From DATAAM01 sp036260075 (lineage in GTDB: Bacteria; Actinomycetota; Acidimicrobiia; Acidimicrobiales; JAHWLA01): a DNA stretch of 8,508 nucleotides. The first letter of the stretch is position 1, and each line of letters opens with the position of its first letter. A program made the position numbers and the translations under genes. The DNA lies in assembly GCA_036260075.1 (NCBI GenBank), contig DATAAM010000162.1, positions 1 to 8,508 of the forward strand. The letters run 5' to 3'. Below are positions 5,094 to 8,508 of this stretch, one piece after another. The notes beneath the pieces are model-generated. The model did no database searches. It saw nothing but the letters and a program-made list of their open reading frames with translations, and was not told the origin of the DNA.

Positions 5094-6486
5094 GGAGGAC
5101 ATCGGCGCGCCACGCCGGACTTCCCCCACCAGGACCGGCGAGTTCGGCGGGTTCGGGCCCATCCTGCGATGAGTAAGCCGTCGAGACGAGCGAAGCGGGA
5201 ACCTCGGGCTTGGGTTCGAGCGGCTCCGGCGGCCGAAGCTTGGGGGGAGGGGCAGTCCAAGGTTTGATCGCCTGCACCACGTCCTCGTAGAACCGGTCGA
5301 GGAGTGAGAGGACCGAGGCGACGAACCCACCGCGACCCTGTCCACGCTTCGTTCCCATAGGCGCGCTCAAGGCCAGCCGGAAGTGCTTGATCTCACGCTT
5401 GGCGTCGACGATCAGGGCGTCCGGGTTCTGGCGAACGCCACGCAGCAGTTCGGAGGTCGACGCTCCTCGGGCGTAGGCCGTGAAGCAATCGACGCGCAGG
5501 TCGTCGGGCGCGTAGGCAAGCTGCCGAAGAAGCCAGTTGACGCGCGTTCGAGGCCGACCTTCCTGGGGGGCTGCCACGTCGACGGACACAGTGAGACGGC
5601 CCGCCCGCACGTCGGCGCACAGCGTCACAGGGCCCACGGCTCCGGGGATGCGAAGCCCGCCGTCCAACGTCCCACGCGACACGAGGGATTGGACCAGCGC
5701 ATTCGGGCGGATCGTCGAGTCGTCGAGCTCGCGCCGCGACAAGGCGGGCTGCACCTCCACCCCAAGTTGCTTCCCCAGGTGGAGGCACGCGAACTGGATC
5801 AGCTGGTCCCAGCGACCGGCTACCTCAAGGGCCGCCTTGTCACCAGGGCGAATGGTCCCGTGGGCAGCCGCCTCTCGTACGGAGACCCAGTTGTCGCCCA
5901 TGTCCTCGAAGGCCATTGCGCCTGAGTTCTTGTGTTCGAGGTAGCGGATGAGCTCGCCCAAGACCCAAGCTTGATCGGGATCGGCGACGCCCCGGTGGGT
6001 CTTCTGCATGACGGCCTCGGTGAGGACCTGCGTCCACGAAAGGTGATGCAAGGCGACCGACCGCGTCTTGCGACGGTCAACTGGGGTCGGATGTGTTCCA
6101 GGCAATGCGGGGATCTCGTTGGAGATGGTGAGAACCGCCTGATATCCGTGCTGTCGCCCAATGTCGAGGTAGGACTCGATCTGCTCTTGCTCCAGTCGGT
6201 TGTGGCCCGTCTTGACCTCGACGAGTGCAACCCAGGTCTTGGAGCCGCGTCGCGCTCGAAGGAGGCCGTCGGGGAAGTGGCGCCGCCCATCGAGTTCGAA
6301 CGGCACCTCGATGAAGCTCTCGATCGGCGAGGCGGGTGCACCGAGTGGGCCGAGCAGCGCTCTCCCGAACTCACGAACTGCGGTCATGACCGCCAACAGC
6401 GCCGAAACCGCCCTGCGCTCTTGCTCAAGTGCTCCATTGATGCCCGAGATCGGGATCAAACGGGCGGCGTGCCAGCTCTCCTCCAC
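5071..6486 (-). CDS. PD-(D/E)XK nuclease-like protein, uncharacterised
   Basis: This 471-residue protein is not one I can name. Residues about 55-125 carry the pattern of a PD-(D/E)XK nuclease core: E60 in FIEVPF, D73 in HFPDGLL, E90-x-K92 in ALVEVKTG, then Q102-x-x-x-Y106 in EQIESYLDIG. The QxxxY motif follows the active site in RecB/Cas4-type nucleases. Downstream come a mixed region (about 195-300) and a block RTRVNWLLRQLAYAP to GTKRGQGRGGF and FYEDVVQAIKPW (about 313-410) that looks like a conserved domain I cannot identify. The last 60 residues are Pro/Glu/Gly-rich and probably disordered. The GTG start is fixed by a strong AGGAGG site. There are no membrane segments. GC content is visibly lower than in neighbours (about 57-67% in sampled lines against 72-75%), suggesting transfer. 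Defence or DNA-repair roles are possible but unproven. Confidence 0.75.
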   Translation of the reverse strand: MEESWHAARLIPISGINGALEQERRAVSALLAVMTAVREFGRALLGPLGAPASPIESFIEVPFELDGRRHFPDGLLRARRGSKTWVALVEVKTGHNRLEQEQIESYLDIGRQHGYQAVLTISNEIPALPGTHPTPVDRRKTRSVALHHLSWTQVLTEAVMQKTHRGVADPDQAWVLGELIRYLEHKNSGAMAFEDMGDNWVSVREAAAHGTIRPGDKAALEVAGRWDQLIQFACLHLGKQLGVEVQPALSRRELDDSTIRPNALVQSLVSRGTLDGGLRIPGAVGPVTLCADVRAGRLTVSVDVAAPQEGRPRTRVNWLLRQLAYAPDDLRVDCFTAYARGASTSELLRGVRQNPDALIVDAKREIKHFRLALSAPMGTKRGQGRGGFVASVLSLLDRFYEDVVQAIKPWTAPPPKLRPPEPLEPKPEVPASLVSTAYSSQDGPEPAELAGPGGGSPAWRADVLLKDEDPV

Positions 6487-6493
6487 TGCTCCC

Positions 6494-6499
6494 CCTCCT
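6494..6499 (-). promoter_or_regulatory. Strong Shine-Dalgarno (AGGAGG) fixing the nuclease-like gene's GTG start
   Basis: Read on the minus strand, AGGAGG followed by GGGAGCA leads straight into GTG at 6486, a spacing of 7 nt. It is the best ribosome-binding site in the window and makes the GTG the clear start of the minus-strand gene. Confidence 0.8.
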
Positions 6500-6616
6500 G
6501 GTCAAGCCTCCATTGCACCATCTCGCAGGCGCCGCTGTGGGAGTAGCCGTCTCAGGGGGCACAGCGCTACCCTTTCCACGTACGAACGGCACCCCGGCGA
6601 CGGGGGCTGGAACGTC
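6500..6616. other. Intergenic stretch between the divergent nuclease-like and DUF2520-PanC genes
   Basis: This stretch must hold promoters for both directions. On the plus strand TACCCT (6568-6573) fits a TAnnnT -10 and would leave a leader of about 50 nt before the PanC fusion gene, but no matching -35 was found. A small hairpin, CCCCG-GCGA-CGGGG (6592-6605), falls in that would-be leader. No convincing promoter was seen for the minus strand, and no riboswitch or tRNA. Confidence 0.35.
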
Positions 6617-6623
6617 AGGAAGG
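6617..6623 (+). promoter_or_regulatory. Shine-Dalgarno (AGGAAGG) supporting the TTG start of the PanC fusion
   Basis: AGGAAGG ends 4 nt before the TTG at 6628, with its GGA core 7 nt away. The next in-frame candidate, GTG at 6643, would lie 19 nt from this site and would cut into the first strand of the Rossmann fold, so the TTG is preferred. Confidence 0.65.
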
Positions 6624-6627
6624 TGGC

Positions 6628-8127
6628 TTGCCCGCTGTACGCGTGATCGGGCCGGGACGCGCCGGCCGCTCTCTTGCCGGTGCCCTCGCGGCCGCGGGAT
6701 GGCGCGTGCACCCCTTGCTGGGACGCGGCGACGACGTGCAGGCGGCGGCCGTCGACGTCGACCTCCTCGTCATCGCCACGCCCGATGCCGCGGTAGCCGA
6801 GGTGGCCGCCGCCGTCGAGCCGGTGGCCGGCACCGTGGTCGCCCACCTCTCCGGTTCGCTGGGGCTCGACTCACTGGCGCCGCACGGGCGGCGGGCGTCG
6901 ATCCACCCGCTCCTCCCGCTTCCCGACCCCGAGCGAGGCGCCGCCCGCCTGCGCGACCACGCCCCGTTCGCGGTAGCGGGCGATCCCTTCGCCTACGAGG
7001 TCGTTGCCGCGCTGGGGGGCCGCGCCTTCGAGGTGGACGACGACCACCGGGTGGCGTACCACGCGGCGGCGTCGATCGCCGCCAACCATCTCGTCGCCCT
7101 GCTCGGACAGGTGGAGCGCGTGGCCGCCACCGCCGGGGTGCCGCTCGAGGCCTACCTCCCGCTCGTGCGGGCCACGGTGGAGGACGTCGCCACTGTCGGC
7201 CCCGCCGCCGCCCTCACCGGCCCGGTGAAGCGCGGTGACCACCACACCGTGGCGGCCCACCTCGACGCCCTCGACCCCTCCGAGCGACCCGCGTACCAGG
7301 CCATGGCCGGCCAGGCCGCCCGCCTTGCCGGGGCTCCGACGCCGCCGCCGACCGTCATCGACACGATCACCGGCTTCCGGGCCGTCCTCGACGCCGAGCG
7401 GGCGGCCGGACGCACCGTCGGCCTCGTGCCCACCATGGGGTTCCTGCACGACGGCCACGCCTCGCTCATGCGGCGGGCCGTCGCCGAGTGCGACGTCGTG
7501 GCGGCCACGATCTTCGTCAATCCCCTCCAGTTCGGCCCCCACGAGGACTTCGACCGCTACCCCCGCGACCTCGACCGCGACCTGGCCGTGGCCGCCGCCG
7601 CGGGAGTCCGCTACGTGTTCGCCCCACCGGTCGACGAGATGTATCCCGAAGAGGTCCTTACCACCGTGCACGTGGCGGGCCTGACCGAGGACCTCGAGGG
7701 CGCCGTGCGCCCCGGTCACTTCGACGGCGTGGCCACCGTCGTGGCCAAGCTCTTCAACGCCGCGGGACCGTGCCGCGCCTACTTCGGCGAGAAGGACTGG
7801 CAGCAGCTCGCCGTCGTGCGCCGCATGGCCGCCGACCTCTCGTTCCCCGTCGAGGTCGTCGGTTGCCCCATCGTCCGCGAAGCGGACGGCCTGGCCATGA
7901 GCAGCCGCAACGTCTACCTCTCCCCCAAGGAACGAATGGCGGCCACCGTCCTGTACCGGGCGCTCCTCGCCGCCCGTGACAGCGCCGACCCCGTCGCCAC
8001 CATGAAGGAAGTCGTCGCCACCGAGCCGCTGGTCGAGCTCGACTACGCCGAGCAGGTGGGCGACCGCCTGCTCGTCGCCGCCCGCGTGGGCACCACCCGT
8101 CTCATCGACAACATGGGAGTCCGTTGA
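6628..8127 (+). CDS. panC: Fusion: Rossmann/DUF2520 dehydrogenase-like domain plus pantothenate synthetase (PanC)
   Basis: This 499-residue protein has two domains in one uninterrupted frame. Residues 1-235 resemble Rossmann-like/DUF2520 proteins (6-phosphogluconate-dehydrogenase-like): VIGPGRAGRSLAGAL (6-20) carries GxGxxG, DLLVIATPD (45-53) is a nucleotide-fold strand, and HLSGSLGLDSL (73-83), SIHPLLPLPD (91-100) and YHAAASIAANHLVALL (144-159) are family blocks. A short APTPPPT linker leads to PanC (about 243-499), which makes pantothenate from pantoate, beta-alanine and ATP: VPTMGFLHDGH (267-277, ATP-binding histidines), FVNPLQFGPHEDFDRYP (297-313), RPGHFDGVATVVAKLF (361-376), GEKDWQQL (387-394), MSSRN (424-428) and RLIDN (491-495). 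The C-terminal PanC lobe is about 20 residues shorter than in E. coli. The TTG start is supported by AGGAAGG. The TGA stop shares its A with the panD ATG, implying coupled translation. Pantoate supply by the N-terminal domain is a hypothesis. Confidence 0.93.
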   Translation: MPAVRVIGPGRAGRSLAGALAAAGWRVHPLLGRGDDVQAAAVDVDLLVIATPDAAVAEVAAAVEPVAGTVVAHLSGSLGLDSLAPHGRRASIHPLLPLPDPERGAARLRDHAPFAVAGDPFAYEVVAALGGRAFEVDDDHRVAYHAAASIAANHLVALLGQVERVAATAGVPLEAYLPLVRATVEDVATVGPAAALTGPVKRGDHHTVAAHLDALDPSERPAYQAMAGQAARLAGAPTPPPTVIDTITGFRAVLDAERAAGRTVGLVPTMGFLHDGHASLMRRAVAECDVVAATIFVNPLQFGPHEDFDRYPRDLDRDLAVAAAAGVRYVFAPPVDEMYPEEVLTTVHVAGLTEDLEGAVRPGHFDGVATVVAKLFNAAGPCRAYFGEKDWQQLAVVRRMAADLSFPVEVVGCPIVREADGLAMSSRNVYLSPKERMAATVLYRALLAARDSADPVATMKEVVATEPLVELDYAEQVGDRLLVAARVGTTRLIDNMGVR

Positions 8128-8507
8128 TGCACCGCCGCATGATGAAGTCGAAGATCCACCGGGCGACCGTCACCGACGCCAACCTCAACTACGTCGGATC
8201 GATCACCATCGACCGACGGCTCTTGGAGCTGGCCGACATCCGCGAGCACGAGCAGGTGCACGTGGTCAACATCAACAACGGCGCCCGCTTCGAGACCTAC
8301 GCCATCGAAGGTGGCGACGGCGACATGTGCCTCAACGGCGCCGCCGCCCGCCTGGCCCAGCCCGGCGACCTGATCATCGTGATCAGCTACGCCGACTACG
8401 ACGACGCCGAGCTCGACGACTACGCCCCGGTGGTCGTGCACGTCGACGAGCGCAACCGCCCCGTCCCCTCCGTTCTGGTGGGGGATCAGGGCGCTGTGGC
8501 GCCCTGA
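8127..8507 (+). CDS. panD: Aspartate 1-decarboxylase (PanD) proenzyme
   Basis: This 126-residue proenzyme is a pyruvoyl-dependent enzyme that decarboxylates L-aspartate to beta-alanine, the second substrate of PanC encoded immediately upstream. The self-cleavage site is clear: NYVGSITID places G24-S25 exactly where the E. coli enzyme cuts, so S25 would become the pyruvoyl group. Other active-site residues are visible: K9 in MKSKIHRATVT, R54 and Y58 in GARFETYAI, and the NGAAARLAQPGDLIIVISYA block (70-89). The ATG at 8127 overlaps the PanC stop by one base (TGATG) and gives the standard N-terminus ahead of KSKIHRATVT; later Mets at residues 5 and 6 are less likely starts. The 3' end and TGA stop lie within a perfect inverted repeat, probably a terminator. 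Confidence 0.96.
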   Translation: MHRRMMKSKIHRATVTDANLNYVGSITIDRRLLELADIREHEQVHVVNINNGARFETYAIEGGDGDMCLNGAAARLAQPGDLIIVISYADYDDAELDDYAPVVVHVDERNRPVPSVLVGDQGAVAP

Positions 8508-8508
8508 T
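8485..8508 (+). terminator. Perfect 10-bp hairpin overlapping the panD 3' end
   Basis: ATCAGGGCGC (8485-8494), loop TGTG, then GCGCCCTGAT (8499-8508) form a perfect GC-rich stem-loop that includes the last codons and the TGA stop of panD. Its position at the end of the pantothenate unit suggests an intrinsic terminator. The window ends at the last base of the stem, so the T-run that would confirm it cannot be seen. The perfect symmetry inside coding sequence argues against chance. Confidence 0.55.

Noticed and set aside
2960..5176. A 738-codon plus-strand open frame spanning the DUF4383 and oxidoreductase genes
   Set aside because: It is out of frame with the oxidoreductase and antisense to DUF4383. 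The translation is Arg/Gly/Pro-rich without domains, while the alternative frames carry complete protein families.
3480..5345. A 621-codon minus-strand open frame opposite the oxidoreductase
   Set aside because: No recognisable motif; His/Arg/Val-rich shadow of a gene with strong FAD and Rieske signatures.
5071..6486. Insertion-sequence transposase or CRISPR-associated gene
   Set aside because: No DDE or serine/tyrosine recombinase motif, no terminal inverted repeats noticed at its borders, and no repeat-spacer pattern anywhere in the window.
6592..6605. Small hairpin CCCCG-GCGA-CGGGG ahead of the PanC fusion, possibly a leader regulatory element
   Set aside because: A 5-bp stem is expected by chance in DNA this GC-rich, and no riboswitch-like architecture surrounds it.
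7303..7305. Internal ATG (residue 226 of the fusion) as an independent start for a separate PanC
   Set aside because: No ribosome-binding site lies upstream and the frame is continuous with the conserved N-terminal domain, so a true fusion is the simpler reading.

Overview
The window is about 8.5 kb of high-GC DNA (roughly 70% by eye) with dense, mostly co-directional genes, many GTG/TTG starts and stop/start overlaps. Gene content and protein style point to an actinobacterium. The fol/pan cluster downstream of ftsH, with a Rossmann/DUF2520 domain next to panC, suggests the class Acidimicrobiia or a near relative. That placement is inference from remembered gene order; no search was run.

Region 1 (1-3065, plus strand) is a folate cluster: the 3' end of ftsH, folE, folP, a small phosphatase-fold protein, folB and folK. 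Most junctions overlap or nearly abut, so the genes are probably translationally coupled. The exception is a 101-bp folE-folP gap holding a striking palindrome and a possible -10 element. FolE, FolB, FolK and FolP cover GTP to dihydropteroate, except for removal of phosphates from dihydroneopterin triphosphate. The small protein between folP and folB has a phosphatase-like loop in which the catalytic Cys is replaced by Met.

Region 2 (3062-6486) looks like an accessory insertion between the folate and pantothenate genes. It holds a minus-strand four-helix membrane protein (DUF4383), a divergent FAD oxidoreductase with a C-terminal Rieske domain, and a minus-strand PD-(D/E)XK nuclease-like protein. 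The last has visibly lower GC and its 3' end overlaps the oxidoreductase.

Region 3 (6628-8508, plus strand) is a pantothenate unit. One long gene fuses an N-terminal Rossmann/DUF2520 dehydrogenase-like domain to pantothenate synthetase (PanC). It is followed by panD, which supplies the beta-alanine that PanC uses. The panD stop codon lies inside a perfect 10-bp hairpin at the window edge, probably a terminator.

The most interesting items are the DUF2520-PanC fusion (candidate non-canonical ketopantoate reductase), the pseudophosphatase in the folate operon, the nuclease-like gene with ExK and QxxxY motifs, and the near-perfect 30-bp palindrome. No rRNA, tRNA, CRISPR array or insertion sequence was seen.
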